Of a stretch of DNA of 40,927 bases, positions 13,112 through 21,584 are shown piece by piece. The stretch lies in the NCBI GenBank assembly GCA_964412395.1, contig CAYPOY010000003.1:1-40927 (forward strand), given 5' to 3'. The stretch's first letter is position 1, and each line of letters starts with the position of its first letter. The stretch is from CAYPOY01 sp964412395 (GTDB lineage: Bacteria > Chloroflexota > Anaerolineae > B4-G1). A program made the translations under genes and the position numbers. The notes under the pieces are model-generated. The model was not told the origin of the DNA, did not search any database, and was given only the letters and a program-made list of their open reading frames with translations.

Positions 13112-15571
13112 TTGGCAATGGATGCGGTGATGCTACATGCAGCTCAATCAGCGGCGATTGTGCTATCCAAGCAACAGGTAGGGCCGGAGGCCAGGTTAAC
13201 CGAAAACGCGCTTGCTGTCCTGAAACGTCGCTACTTGCGCAAGGGGCCTGACGGTCAACCGGTAGAGACAGTCGAGCAGATGTTCCACCGCGTGGCCTCC
13301 CACATCGCCGCCGTTGAAGAAGAGTGGCTTGGTGACGTGGCGGCGGCAGGGACAGCCTTCTATGGTATTATTACCAGCCTCCGTTTTATGCCCAACTCGC
13401 CAACCTTCACGGGTGCGGCTACGCCGCTGGGGCAACTGGCGGCCTGCTTCGTGTTGCCCATTTCCGATGATATGGGGCGCGAGGAAGAGGGCATCTTCCA
13501 GACGCTGCGCGACGCGGCGCTTATCCAGCAAACTGGCGGTGGAACGGGCTTCTCTTTCTCCCGCCTACGTCCCAGGGGCGCCGTTGTACACAGCAGTGGG
13601 GGCCGTGCCACCGGCCCAGTGGGCTTTATGCGGGTCTTCGACGTTGCCTCCGGAATCGTCAGCCAGGGCGGTGCGAGGCGGGGTGCCAATATGGCCGTTT
13701 TGCGGGTGGATCACCCGGACATTCACGAGTTCATCCACTGCAAGACGAACGAAGATGCTATCACAAACTTCAACATCTCTGTCGGCGTGACCGACGTCTT
13801 CATGCGGGCGGTGGAGACGGATGGAACGATTGATCTGGTCAATCCCCAGGACGGCAAGGCCTGGAAGACTGCGCGAGCACGGAAGGTCTTCGACGCGATC
13901 GTCGCTGGGGCACATCTCAATGGGGAACCAGGGGTGCTCTTCCTGGATACTGCCAATCGGGGAAACCCCTGCCCGCACCTGGGGGAATACGAGGCGAGTA
14001 ATCCATGCGGCGAGCAGTTTCTGCTGCCCTACGAAAACTGCTGTCTCGGCTCGGTGAACCTGGCGCAGCACTTAAGCCACGGGAATAACGGTCACCCGGC
14101 GGTGGATTGGGGAAAATTGCGAGAGACGGTCGAGCTGGCTACGCGCTTCCTGGACGACGTGATCAATGCCAACGCTTACGTGCCGGCGGTGCCGCAACTC
14201 AAGGAGTCCGCCTATCGCACCCGTCGTATCGGGTTGGGCATCATGGGGTTGGGTGACCTGCTGTATCACCTGCGGGTACGCTATGGCAGCGACGAGGCCC
14301 AGGAGTTAGCGGCTCAGGTGATGGAGTTCATTCGCTACCACGCGATGCGTACCAGCATCGAGTTGGCGCGGGAGCGTGGACCGTTCCCTGCGATTCGCGG
14401 CAGTATCTACGATCCCGACGCTCTGTGTTGGACCCCGCCGCGACCACTGACCCCTTACACACGGCTGGAGAAGTGGGGCCGGCCGTCTCTGGATTGGGAG
14501 GCGATTGTCGAGGGCATCCGGCGCTACGGTATCCATAACGCCGCCCAGACAACTGTGGCTCCGACCGGGACCGTCGCTACCGTCTCCGGCTGCGAGGCTT
14601 ACGGCTGCGAGCCGGTCTTCGCGTTGGCCTATTTGCGCCACGTGAATGACAACGGCCAGAACCTGGAACTCCAGTATGTAAGCCCGCTCTTTTTGCAGGC
14701 ACTCGAGGAGGTGGGTCTGGATGACGCAGTTCGTGAGCGCATCGTGCAGCAGGTGACGGTGACCGGGAGTTGCCAGAAGGTAGAGGACGTGCCGCCGGCG
14801 GTGCGCAATGTCTTTGCCGTCGCCGGCGACATCAGCGCTGAGGAGCACGTGCGCATGCAGGCGGCGCTGCAGGCGTTTGTGGACTCGAGCATATCGAAGA
14901 CAATCAATTTCCCTGCCACAGCCACTCCTGACGATGTAGCGCGGGCCTTCCAGTTGGCCTGGAGACTGGGTTGCAAGGGGCTCACCGTCTACGTTACCGG
15001 CTCGCGGGAGAAGGTGGTGCTGGAGACGGAGGCGACGCGACGAGCCAGACAGCAGGCCCGTGGAACGGTAGTGCCTATGTGTGTGCGCCCCCGCCCGCAC
15101 TGCCTGGATGGGAAGACTTACCGTCTGGGTACTCCGCTGGGAACGGCCTACATCGTCATCAATGTCAACGGTGACGGCGAGCCTTTCGAGGTCTTCTTGA
15201 ATGTTGGCAAGGCGGGGTCAGATACGGCGGCGGTGGCAGAGGCCATCGGGCGGCTGATCTCGCTTGTCCTACGCATCCCCTCACCGCTCTCGGCGACACG
15301 TCGGCTTAAGCAGGTGGTGAGACAGTTGAAGGGCATCGGTGGCGGGCGACCGTTGGGGTTTGGCCGCGACCGGGTCCGTAGCCTGCCAGACGGCGTGGCG
15401 CAGGTGTTGGCTGAGCACCTGGGGATGGTGGAGCCGGTTTCGGAGGGTACAGGGGCCGAGCAACTTTCCCTCTTTCCGGCTGGCGATTTGTGTCCAGAGT
15501 GTGGTCACGCGGCGTTGGTGAGCGGAGAAGGGTGCCGCCGCTGTTACTCTTGCGGCTATAGTGAGTGTTGA
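13112..15571 (+). CDS. nrdJ: adenosylcobalamin-dependent (class II) ribonucleoside-diphosphate reductase
   Basis: An 819-aa enzyme that makes deoxyribonucleotides using adenosylcobalamin to form the thiyl radical, so it works with or without oxygen. Seen: LAACFVLPISDDM (first redox Cys), GGGTGFSFSRLRPRG (substrate loop), SNPCGEQFLLPYENCCLGSVNLA (NxCxE catalytic motif), APTGTVATVSGCEAYGCEP, and FPATATPDDV/LGCKGLTVYVTGSR toward the end of the barrel. The C-terminus has a Cys-rich tail (CPECG...CRRCYSCGYSEC) that acts as zinc ribbon and thiol shuttle. TTG 13112 sits better behind GGACGGG; ATG 13118 is the alternative. It lies in an operon with nrdR, under the NrdR boxes. No cobalamin riboswitch was recognised. 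Confidence 0.95.
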   Translation: MAMDAVMLHAAQSAAIVLSKQQVGPEARLTENALAVLKRRYLRKGPDGQPVETVEQMFHRVASHIAAVEEEWLGDVAAAGTAFYGIITSLRFMPNSPTFTGAATPLGQLAACFVLPISDDMGREEEGIFQTLRDAALIQQTGGGTGFSFSRLRPRGAVVHSSGGRATGPVGFMRVFDVASGIVSQGGARRGANMAVLRVDHPDIHEFIHCKTNEDAITNFNISVGVTDVFMRAVETDGTIDLVNPQDGKAWKTARARKVFDAIVAGAHLNGEPGVLFLDTANRGNPCPHLGEYEASNPCGEQFLLPYENCCLGSVNLAQHLSHGNNGHPAVDWGKLRETVELATRFLDDVINANAYVPAVPQLKESAYRTRRIGLGIMGLGDLLYHLRVRYGSDEAQELAAQVMEFIRYHAMRTSIELARERGPFPAIRGSIYDPDALCWTPPRPLTPYTRLEKWGRPSLDWEAIVEGIRRYGIHNAAQTTVAPTGTVATVSGCEAYGCEPVFALAYLRHVNDNGQNLELQYVSPLFLQALEEVGLDDAVRERIVQQVTVTGSCQKVEDVPPAVRNVFAVAGDISAEEHVRMQAALQAFVDSSISKTINFPATATPDDVARAFQLAWRLGCKGLTVYVTGSREKVVLETEATRRARQQARGTVVPMCVRPRPHCLDGKTYRLGTPLGTAYIVINVNGDGEPFEVFLNVGKAGSDTAAVAEAIGRLISLVLRIPSPLSATRRLKQVVRQLKGIGGGRPLGFGRDRVRSLPDGVAQVLAEHLGMVEPVSEGTGAEQLSLFPAGDLCPECGHAALVSGEGCRRCYSCGYSEC

Positions 15572-15590
15572 GCATAGCCAGGTAGTAAAG

Positions 15591-15687
15591 ACCCTCCCGC
15601 AGGTTGCCCATGCCAATTCCCGTTTCATCTGGCTCTGTCCAGCGCTCCAGCGGGCATTCACTGAGTCACCATAACCTGCGGGAGGGT
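15591..15687. repeat. 97-bp element with 15-bp inverted repeat arms
   Basis: ACCCTCCCGCAGGTT (15591-15605) and AACCTGCGGGAGGGT (15673-15687) are perfect reverse complements with 67 bp between. It lies just after nrdJ. Total size and arm length match the element at 4709-4807, though arm sequence differs. It has no T-tract, so terminator function is doubtful. Confidence 0.6.
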
Positions 15688-15727
15688 TCGCCCCCAAATT
15701 GAACTGTACCCTGGAGTGGAAAGGCTA

Positions 15728-15756
15728 TAGACAAATTGGCCCATCTGTGCTAAAAT
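15728..15756 (+). promoter_or_regulatory. promoter of the histidine kinase gene
   Basis: TAGACA (15728-15733), a 17-bp spacer and TAAAAT (15751-15756); each box has one mismatch to consensus. It lies about 44 bp before the chosen GTG start at 15800. Confidence 0.6.
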
Positions 15757-15799
15757 AACGTCAGTGGGCGGGCATCAGACATCGCGTGAGGTGAGTGAC

Positions 15800-18700
15800 G
15801 TGGGAGACAAGAAGGATCCCCAAACCCATCAACACTCCCAGGACAGAATACCCCCACAGGTGTGGATTGTCACGGCGGTACTCGCCGTGACAGTGCTTCT
15901 TCTGGCCGTGGCCGCTTTCCTGGCCTGGTACACGACACAGGTTCCTTTCCCCGGCCTGTTCACTGAGCCAACCCTGGTTGTCAACGAGATGGGTGATCAG
16001 ACCTGGCCCGGCTATGCCGCCGGGCTTCACATCTCTGATCACCTGGTTGCACTCGATGGTCAGCCACTGGAGAGTACCACGGCGTTGGTGCGTGAACTGT
16101 CTCGGTACGATCCCGGCGCTGTGGTCACGTTGACGGCACGGGGCAAGGACGGCACGCTGCGCGATGTCCAGGTGCGTCTGGAGCCTTTCCCCGTCAAGGG
16201 ATTGACCAGTTTCTTCGTCCTTCCCTATGTTCTGGGATTGATCTACCTGGGAATCGGCCTCTGGGTCTTTCTGGCGCGGCGGCATGAATCGGCCGGGCAG
16301 GTGTTCGGGTTGCTGTGTGCGACGGTCGCGCTGAGCCTGGGCCTGTTATTCGATGTTTATACTACACACCGGTTCCCGCGTGTGTGGATTACCGCTGTCT
16401 CTCTGATCGGCAGCGTTGCTATTCACCTGGCACTGGTATTCCCCCAGCGGGTACGGTTTCTCGAACGTGCCCCTTCCCTGCGCTATCTGGCCTACGTGCC
16501 GGGCGCGGTCATCGCCATCGTCAATCAATTCGCCGTCTTGAACTTCGAAGCGCCCACAGCCTACTTCGACACCTGGTTCGCGGCCTTTGCCTTTGGGAGC
16601 GCGGGAATCGCTGCTATTCTGGCGATGATGGTCTACCGGTACCGGCGCTCCCAATCGCCCATCGTACAGGCTCAGGCACGTGCCATTCTGTGGGGTAGTC
16701 TGCTGGCCTTCGGCCCGATAGCGGCCTGGTTCCTCATCAGCCGTTACGCTGGCGGGGCTTTCCCTCCGGCGCTCATTCTGCCCTGGTTCGTCTTTTTCCC
16801 CCTGTCTATCGCTTACGCCATTCTCCGTTACCGCCTGCTCGACATCAACCTGGTGCTCAGCCGGGGTGTCGCCTACGCGCTGCTGAGCGTCACGGTAGTC
16901 GGGATATATTTCTTCCTACTTTACCTGATCAGTCGTGTGTTTGGCGTGGCGCTGCAGGCCAATCATCCCCTTGTGCTCGGCGTGTTCGTCCTCTTGTCGG
17001 CGCTGCTCTTGGATCCGGCGCGTATACGTTTGCAGCGCGTGGTGGATCGAGTCTTCCTGCACGAAGCGGTTGACCACCGCCAGATAATGCAACGCTTTGT
17101 CAGCCGGCTGACCGAGACCACGGGATTGTCATCGGTCCTGCAGGCTTTGGATGAGGCGCTGGAGACGGGATGGCGCTTGCAGTTCGCCGCATTGTTCCTG
17201 TACGATCCGCAACGTGTATGCTACGTGCCTCATGCTATCGGGGACAGGCCATTTCCGCCCGTGACCTTCGTGCGGGATGGCTCGCTCGCCCGTCAAATGC
17301 TCCAACGGCGCGAAAGCGTCTATCTATATCGGGATCGCTCTCTTCCTCCTCACCTGATAACCGAGCGCGAACTACTGGAGGCTCTGCGCCCTGCTCTCAT
17401 CATCCCGGTGCCAGGCCACGGCTGGGTGACGTTAGGCTCCAAATGCAACGGTGCACCCTTCTCCTCAGATGATCTGACTACGCTGGAGTCGCTCGGCTCC
17501 CAACTAGCGGTGGCTCTGGAAAAAACGCGTCTCTTCAGCGACCTGGAGCGGCGGATGACGGAAGTGGACGTGCTACATTGGGTTGGGCAGGCGGTCAACT
17601 TCACGATGGATGTGGATGACCTGATGGAGTTGATCTATGCTCAGACCAGCCGCGTGCTCAATACCAGTAACTTCTACATCGCGTTGTATAACTCGGAAAA
17701 GGAGACTTTCTCATTTGCGTTCTACGTAGAGCAAGGCGAGCGACTATACAAGGATGACGAGTGGTCGGTGGAGATGGGCCTGACCGGCGAGATTGCCCGC
17801 ACAGGGCGGCCTATCGTGACAGAAGACTACGCCCAGGAATGTCTTCGCCGGGAGGTCAAGCCCGGAGGCCGGCCAGGGAAGGCTTGGATGGGGGTGCCGC
17901 TCAGCGCTGGCGACCAGGTCATCGGAGTGATGAACATCTCTAGTTTCGACCCCGTCGTGACTTATTCCGACGAGCAGTTAAAGTTCTTCTCCGCTATTGC
18001 TGATCAGGCAGCCGCGATTCTGGATAAGGCACACCTCTATCGAGAGATGGAGGAACGCGCCCGACAATTGGCTGCCCTCAACGATGTCGGCAGCGTCATC
18101 ACCTCAACCCTGGACCTGCGGACGGTGCTGAACCTGATTATGGATAAGGCGGTCGAACTCCTCGAGGCTGAGGCCGGATCGCTGGTGCTGGTGGATCAGG
18201 ATACCGGTGAACTGGTCTTCGAGGTGACCGCTGGCCCAGGCTCTGCTGACCTGGTGGGCACGCGCCTCCCCTCTAGCACCGGCATCGTTGGCACAGTGGT
18301 ACAGGAGGGCGAGCCGACTATCATCAGGGACGCACAGGCCGATCAGCGCTGGTATGGGGGTGTCGATGATCGTACTGGGTTCATCACCCATTCTGTCATC
18401 GCCGTGCCGATGATCAGCCGGGGACACGCCATCGGCGTGATCCAACTTCTCAATCGGTGTGACGGCGGGCCATTTGACGAGGACGACGAGCGACTATTGA
18501 CGGCGTTTGCAGCCAATGCCGCCGTCTCCATCGAGAACGCCCGGCTGTTCACCCAAACCGATCAGGCCCTCGCTGCACGGGTAGAAGAACTCTCGATGAT
18601 GCAGCGCATTGACCGTGAACTCAACGCCACCCTGGACTACAACCGGGTGATGAGCCTGACGCTGGATTGGGCGTTACGGACGACGGGAACCGACGTAGGG

Positions 18701-19819
18701 CTCGTGTCCGTCATCGTGGAGATCGAAGATGGCGTGCGCGGGCTACGTTTCCTGGCTAATCGGGGCTATCCAGAGGGGTCGCTCGCTGTCTATGAGGAAG
18801 AGCCCTGGCCACTGGAGCAGGGGATCGTCGGGCGAGTGGTGCGGACCGGCAAGCCTGAACTCGTGGAGGATGTAGAAAATGACCCCGATTACGCGCGAGT
18901 AGTACCGGGGATGGTGGCCCAATTGACGGTGCCTATCCGGCGGGAGGAGCAGATCATCGGCGCCATTGCCCTGGAGTCTTCCCAGCAGGGCCGTCTCAAT
19001 CAGGATGCACTGGAGTTCGTCACCCGCTTAGCTGACCATGCAGCCATTGCTATTGAGAACGCCCGCCTCTTCGGGCAGGTACGCCGTGCCAACGAAGCCA
19101 AGACCGAGTTCGTCTCTTTCGTCTCCCACGAACTCAAGCAGCCGATGACCTCAATCAGAGGCTACACTGACTTGTTGGTCAAGGGAGTAGCTGGCGAACT
19201 GAATGACAACCAGCGCAGTTTCCTCGAAACAGTACGTTCGAACGTGGGTCGCATGAACACGCTGGTCAGCGACCTGCTTGATATCTCCCGTATTGAGAGT
19301 GGACGCATACGCCTGGAGTTTAGGGATGTGTCCATAGAGCAGGTAATCGAAGATGCGTTACGAACGATTCGCGGGCAGATCGAGGCCAGGCAACAGATGC
19401 TGGAGGTGGATATCTCATCCGGCCTGCCACTCGTAAGGGGTGATCGGGACCGGTTGGTGCAGATTCTGACAAACCTGGTGAGCAATGCCTACAAGTACAC
19501 GCCCGAGGGAGGGAGAATCGCAGTTCGCGCTCGAAAGTGGTCGGACGTGAAGGATGCCGTGGATCAGGACGGATTCGTACTGTGTTCGGTGTCTGACACC
19601 GGCATAGGAATCGGGCCTGAAGATCAGGAGCGCCTCTTCACCAAATACTTTCGTGCCGACGATCCGGCCGTGCGTGACGTGGCCGGTACCGGGTTGGGGC
19701 TTGTCATCACCAAGAGCCTGGTGGAATTGCAGGGCGGGGAAATCTGGGTCGAGAGCGAGGTGGGCAAGGGCAGCACCTTCGCTTTTACCATCCCGGGGTG
19801 CAATAGAGTACACAAGTAG
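15800..19819 (+). CDS. membrane sensor histidine kinase: PDZ, multi-TM, four GAF-like, HisKA, HATPase
   Basis: A 1339-aa sensor kinase. One TM (about residues 20-42) is followed by an extracytoplasmic PDZ-like region (about 55-130: GYAAGLHISDHLVALDGQPL...). Eight or nine more TM helices follow (about 135-420). Four GAF-like domains come next at roughly 433-577 (degenerate), 590-747, 759-915 and 931-1085. HisKA follows, with the phospho-His in FVSFVSHELKQPMTSIRGY (about His1110). The HATPase has N-box LTNLVSNAYKYTP, G1 DTGIGI, F-box LFTKYF and G2 GTGLGL. All catalytic boxes look intact. GTG 15800 is chosen for GTGAGGTGAG just upstream; GTG 15764 is possible. It is monocistronic, with no receiver domain and no regulator beside it. 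The signal is unknown. Confidence 0.88.
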   Translation: MGDKKDPQTHQHSQDRIPPQVWIVTAVLAVTVLLLAVAAFLAWYTTQVPFPGLFTEPTLVVNEMGDQTWPGYAAGLHISDHLVALDGQPLESTTALVRELSRYDPGAVVTLTARGKDGTLRDVQVRLEPFPVKGLTSFFVLPYVLGLIYLGIGLWVFLARRHESAGQVFGLLCATVALSLGLLFDVYTTHRFPRVWITAVSLIGSVAIHLALVFPQRVRFLERAPSLRYLAYVPGAVIAIVNQFAVLNFEAPTAYFDTWFAAFAFGSAGIAAILAMMVYRYRRSQSPIVQAQARAILWGSLLAFGPIAAWFLISRYAGGAFPPALILPWFVFFPLSIAYAILRYRLLDINLVLSRGVAYALLSVTVVGIYFFLLYLISRVFGVALQANHPLVLGVFVLLSALLLDPARIRLQRVVDRVFLHEAVDHRQIMQRFVSRLTETTGLSSVLQALDEALETGWRLQFAALFLYDPQRVCYVPHAIGDRPFPPVTFVRDGSLARQMLQRRESVYLYRDRSLPPHLITERELLEALRPALIIPVPGHGWVTLGSKCNGAPFSSDDLTTLESLGSQLAVALEKTRLFSDLERRMTEVDVLHWVGQAVNFTMDVDDLMELIYAQTSRVLNTSNFYIALYNSEKETFSFAFYVEQGERLYKDDEWSVEMGLTGEIARTGRPIVTEDYAQECLRREVKPGGRPGKAWMGVPLSAGDQVIGVMNISSFDPVVTYSDEQLKFFSAIADQAAAILDKAHLYREMEERARQLAALNDVGSVITSTLDLRTVLNLIMDKAVELLEAEAGSLVLVDQDTGELVFEVTAGPGSADLVGTRLPSSTGIVGTVVQEGEPTIIRDAQADQRWYGGVDDRTGFITHSVIAVPMISRGHAIGVIQLLNRCDGGPFDEDDERLLTAFAANAAVSIENARLFTQTDQALAARVEELSMMQRIDRELNATLDYNRVMSLTLDWALRTTGTDVGLVSVIVEIEDGVRGLRFLANRGYPEGSLAVYEEEPWPLEQGIVGRVVRTGKPELVEDVENDPDYARVVPGMVAQLTVPIRREEQIIGAIALESSQQGRLNQDALEFVTRLADHAAIAIENARLFGQVRRANEAKTEFVSFVSHELKQPMTSIRGYTDLLVKGVAGELNDNQRSFLETVRSNVGRMNTLVSDLLDISRIESGRIRLEFRDVSIEQVIEDALRTIRGQIEARQQMLEVDISSGLPLVRGDRDRLVQILTNLVSNAYKYTPEGGRIAVRARKWSDVKDAVDQDGFVLCSVSDTGIGIGPEDQERLFTKYFRADDPAVRDVAGTGLGLVITKSLVELQGGEIWVESEVGKGSTFAFTIPGCNRVHK

Positions 19820-19826
19820 CCCGGAA

Positions 19827-19845
19827 GTCACGCTACAAGCGTGAC
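19827..19845. terminator. hairpin between convergent genes
   Basis: GTCACGCT, a three-base loop and AGCGTGAC form a perfect 8-bp stem between the kinase (stop at 19819) and the convergent TPR gene (stop at 19873). It lacks a U-tract on either strand, so it may be a REP-like hairpin or a weak two-way terminator. Confidence 0.4.
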
Positions 19846-19872
19846 CTACAGCTTGTTTACTTGTGCCCTTGC

Positions 19873-20544
19873 CTACGGTTCCTGGAAACGGGTCTCCAGT
19901 CGTTCCAACAATTCCGCTGCTTCAACCAGTTTGTCCAGCGGGTTCTCCTTGCCCGTAAAATAGCGATAGTCGCACGGCATCACGTCGAGCGTGCGTACCA
20001 AGTCGTTGTGGCGGTCTTGCACTGCTCCCTCGCTGACGCCATATAAAGTTGCGACCTCCCGTCGCTTCACCGGGCGTAAGTTGACTTTGCGTACTGTGTA
20101 GTCAAGCGCTGCCGCCCAGGTCTCCGACTTGCGTACGATGAGCGGCTTGCGTCCGAGAGTAATACGATACTCCAGCCACATCTGAATGGCAGCGCCGACC
20201 TCCTCAATAGGCATCCCATCCGCGGTCATTTTATCGGTGAGCAGTAACTCTACGTCGTCCATTCCACTGGCGAAGAGTAGCTCGAACCGACTCACTAGCG
20301 GTGAGTCGGGCTCCAGCCGCATGAAGTCAGCCAATGCCTGCAAGGTTTGGTCGAAATCACCACTGCGAGCCAACGCCCGTGCCAGGTGAAGCAGGTAATC
20401 CGGCTCATCAGGAGTAAGACGAGCAGCGGACTGGAAGCACTTGACTGCCCGGTCGATATCCCATTCCTGATAGGCTTGAAGGCCCTGCTTCTCGTACTCC
20501 TTTGCCCTGCGACGGTCCCCTGTAGTGACCTGCTTTTTTGCCAT
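19873..20544 (-). CDS. TPR protein with C-terminal HTH-like domain
   Basis: A 223-aa cytosolic protein. Residues about 10-85 form two or more TPR units (RAKEYEKQGLQAYQEWDIDRAVKCFQSAARLTPDEPDYLLHLARAL, then a second pair). The C-terminal part (about 140-205) reads ETWAAALDYTVRKVN...KRREVATLYGVSEGAVQDRHNDL, a cyclin/TFIIB-like helix followed by an HTH with the VS..AV turn, resembling the small HTH domains seen with DUF6398-type proteins. ATG 20544 is chosen for GGAG nine bases upstream and because homology starts there. It is monocistronic with its own promoter (20689-20717) and a structured leader of about 140 nt. It could be a transcription or stress regulator; function unknown. Confidence 0.65.
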   Translation of the reverse strand: MAKKQVTTGDRRRAKEYEKQGLQAYQEWDIDRAVKCFQSAARLTPDEPDYLLHLARALARSGDFDQTLQALADFMRLEPDSPLVSRFELLFASGMDDVELLLTDKMTADGMPIEEVGAAIQMWLEYRITLGRKPLIVRKSETWAAALDYTVRKVNLRPVKRREVATLYGVSEGAVQDRHNDLVRTLDVMPCDYRYFTGKENPLDKLVEAAELLERLETRFQEP

Positions 20545-20688
20545 CGCGCCTGCTCCTTCAATGAGGCTACCTATGCCGAGAGGCATAAGTTTGCAAAGCC
20601 TTCGGTTCGAGGATCTGGGCGGATCCCGGCCGACGTCTCGGGCCGGAAGCTCGTGGCGAAGCCTTCGCCAGGGTTTACTCAACTGTTA

Positions 20689-20717
20689 ATTATAGCATAG
20701 TCATCGAAGATGGGCAA
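20689..20717 (-). promoter_or_regulatory. promoter of the TPR-HTH gene
   Basis: On the minus strand, TTGCCC (20712-20717), a 17-bp spacer and TATAAT (20689-20694). The transcript would have a leader of about 140 nt that includes the perfect hairpin GGCGAAG-C-CTTCGCC at 20656-20670. Confidence 0.6.
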
Positions 20718-20729
20718 CGTCGGACTTTT

Positions 20730-20793
20730 CTGGTGATTACCCACAAGTTTGCTGCCTCCTCGGGAGTCTTTCAGATATGTGAGTAATCACCAG
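20730..20793. repeat. 64-bp inverted repeat between divergent promoters
   Basis: CTGGTGATTACCCAC (20730-20744) pairs with GTGAGTAATCACCAG (20779-20793), 14 of 15 positions. It lies between the minus-strand promoter at 20689-20717 and the plus-strand one at 20800-20827, so it could be a shared operator or a REP/MITE-like repeat. Confidence 0.5.
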
Positions 20794-20799
20794 CAACCT

Positions 20800-20827
20800 T
20801 TTGCAAATCCTCTGCCCGTGTTATAAT
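20800..20827 (+). promoter_or_regulatory. promoter of the lipoprotein-mtaB transcript
   Basis: TTTGCA (20800-20805), 16 bp, TATAAT (20822-20827). The -10 is perfect, the -35 is poor. Confidence 0.45.
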
Positions 20828-20876
20828 CCTGCCAGTTCCGCACGCAGGAGCACTTATGTGCAGATGGGAGGCGATG

Positions 20877-21524
20877 ATGAAGAGACGTTGCCGTCGCCTG
20901 AAGGGTTGCCTGGTCGTGCTTGCTTTGTTATTGCTGATCTGCGGCTGCACTATGGGCGACGATCAGGGGCCGCTTTTTCAGGACGAATTCGATAATCCGC
21001 GCAGTGGATGGGGCACGGATCAGCGTGAGGAATTCAAGCGCGGTTATGAGGAGGGTGAGTACTTGATCGAACTGCATAAGCCAAACTGGTTCGCCTGGGC
21101 CGATCCTGGTACGCAGTTCGATGATGTGAGTGTGGAGGTGGACGTCCATCTGACCTCTGGTTCCCAGGACAGTCATTTCGGTGTCCTCTGTCGCCATGTG
21201 GATGTGGATAATTTTTACTACTTCGCCGTCAGCGCAGACGGCTACTACGCCATCTTCCGACGCACAGACGGCGGCGATCTTAAAGTCCTCACCGGAGATG
21301 GCAGCGGAATGGTTCCCTCTCCCGCCATCAGGATGGGTGGGCAGACCAACCGCGTTCTGGCGGTCTGCCAGGGAGACGAGCTGGGCCTCTACGTTAACGG
21401 CGAACTGCTGGAGAGCGTCACCGATGATACCCACACGCAGGGTGATGTGGGACTCGGGGCTGGAAGCGGCCCGGAGGGTGACGTTCGTGTCCAATTCGAC
21501 AACTTGCTCATTACCAGGCCGTAG
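20877..21524 (+). CDS. secreted lipoprotein, jelly-roll/LamG-like domain (copy 1)
   Basis: A 215-aa predicted lipoprotein. A basic N-terminus (MKRRCRRLK) and a hydrophobic stretch end in a lipobox LLICGC, with Cys24 as the lipidated residue. The mature part starts with QDEFDNPRSGW and contains DSHFGVLCRHVDVDNFYYFAVSADGYYAI, LAVCQGDELGLYVNGELLESV and a final VRVQFDNLLI. This is the pattern of concanavalin-like beta-sandwich domains in DUF1080/LamG-type proteins, which often bind carbohydrate. GGAGG lies five bases before ATG 20877. A paralogue follows at 21585, so the pair arose by tandem duplication. No catalytic residues are evident; surface binding is the likeliest role. Confidence 0.7.
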   Translation: MKRRCRRLKGCLVVLALLLLICGCTMGDDQGPLFQDEFDNPRSGWGTDQREEFKRGYEEGEYLIELHKPNWFAWADPGTQFDDVSVEVDVHLTSGSQDSHFGVLCRHVDVDNFYYFAVSADGYYAIFRRTDGGDLKVLTGDGSGMVPSPAIRMGGQTNRVLAVCQGDELGLYVNGELLESVTDDTHTQGDVGLGAGSGPEGDVRVQFDNLLITRP

Positions 21525-21532
21525 AAAGTGGA

Positions 21533-21584
21533 TGGTAGAACAGTGGATTGCAGGACAACAACGGATGGGGGAGCGGATTAGCGG
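21533..21584 (+). repeat. degenerate short repeats between the lipoprotein genes
   Basis: The intergenic bases consist of related short words (GTGGATG, GTGGATT, CGGATGG, GCGGATT, GCGGATG). They look like an eroded version of the cleaner heptamer arrays elsewhere. Confidence 0.4.

Noticed and set aside
14306..15100. 264-codon minus-strand frame inside nrdJ
   Set aside because: nrdJ is fully conserved across this stretch; the antisense frame has no recognisable domain or start signal.
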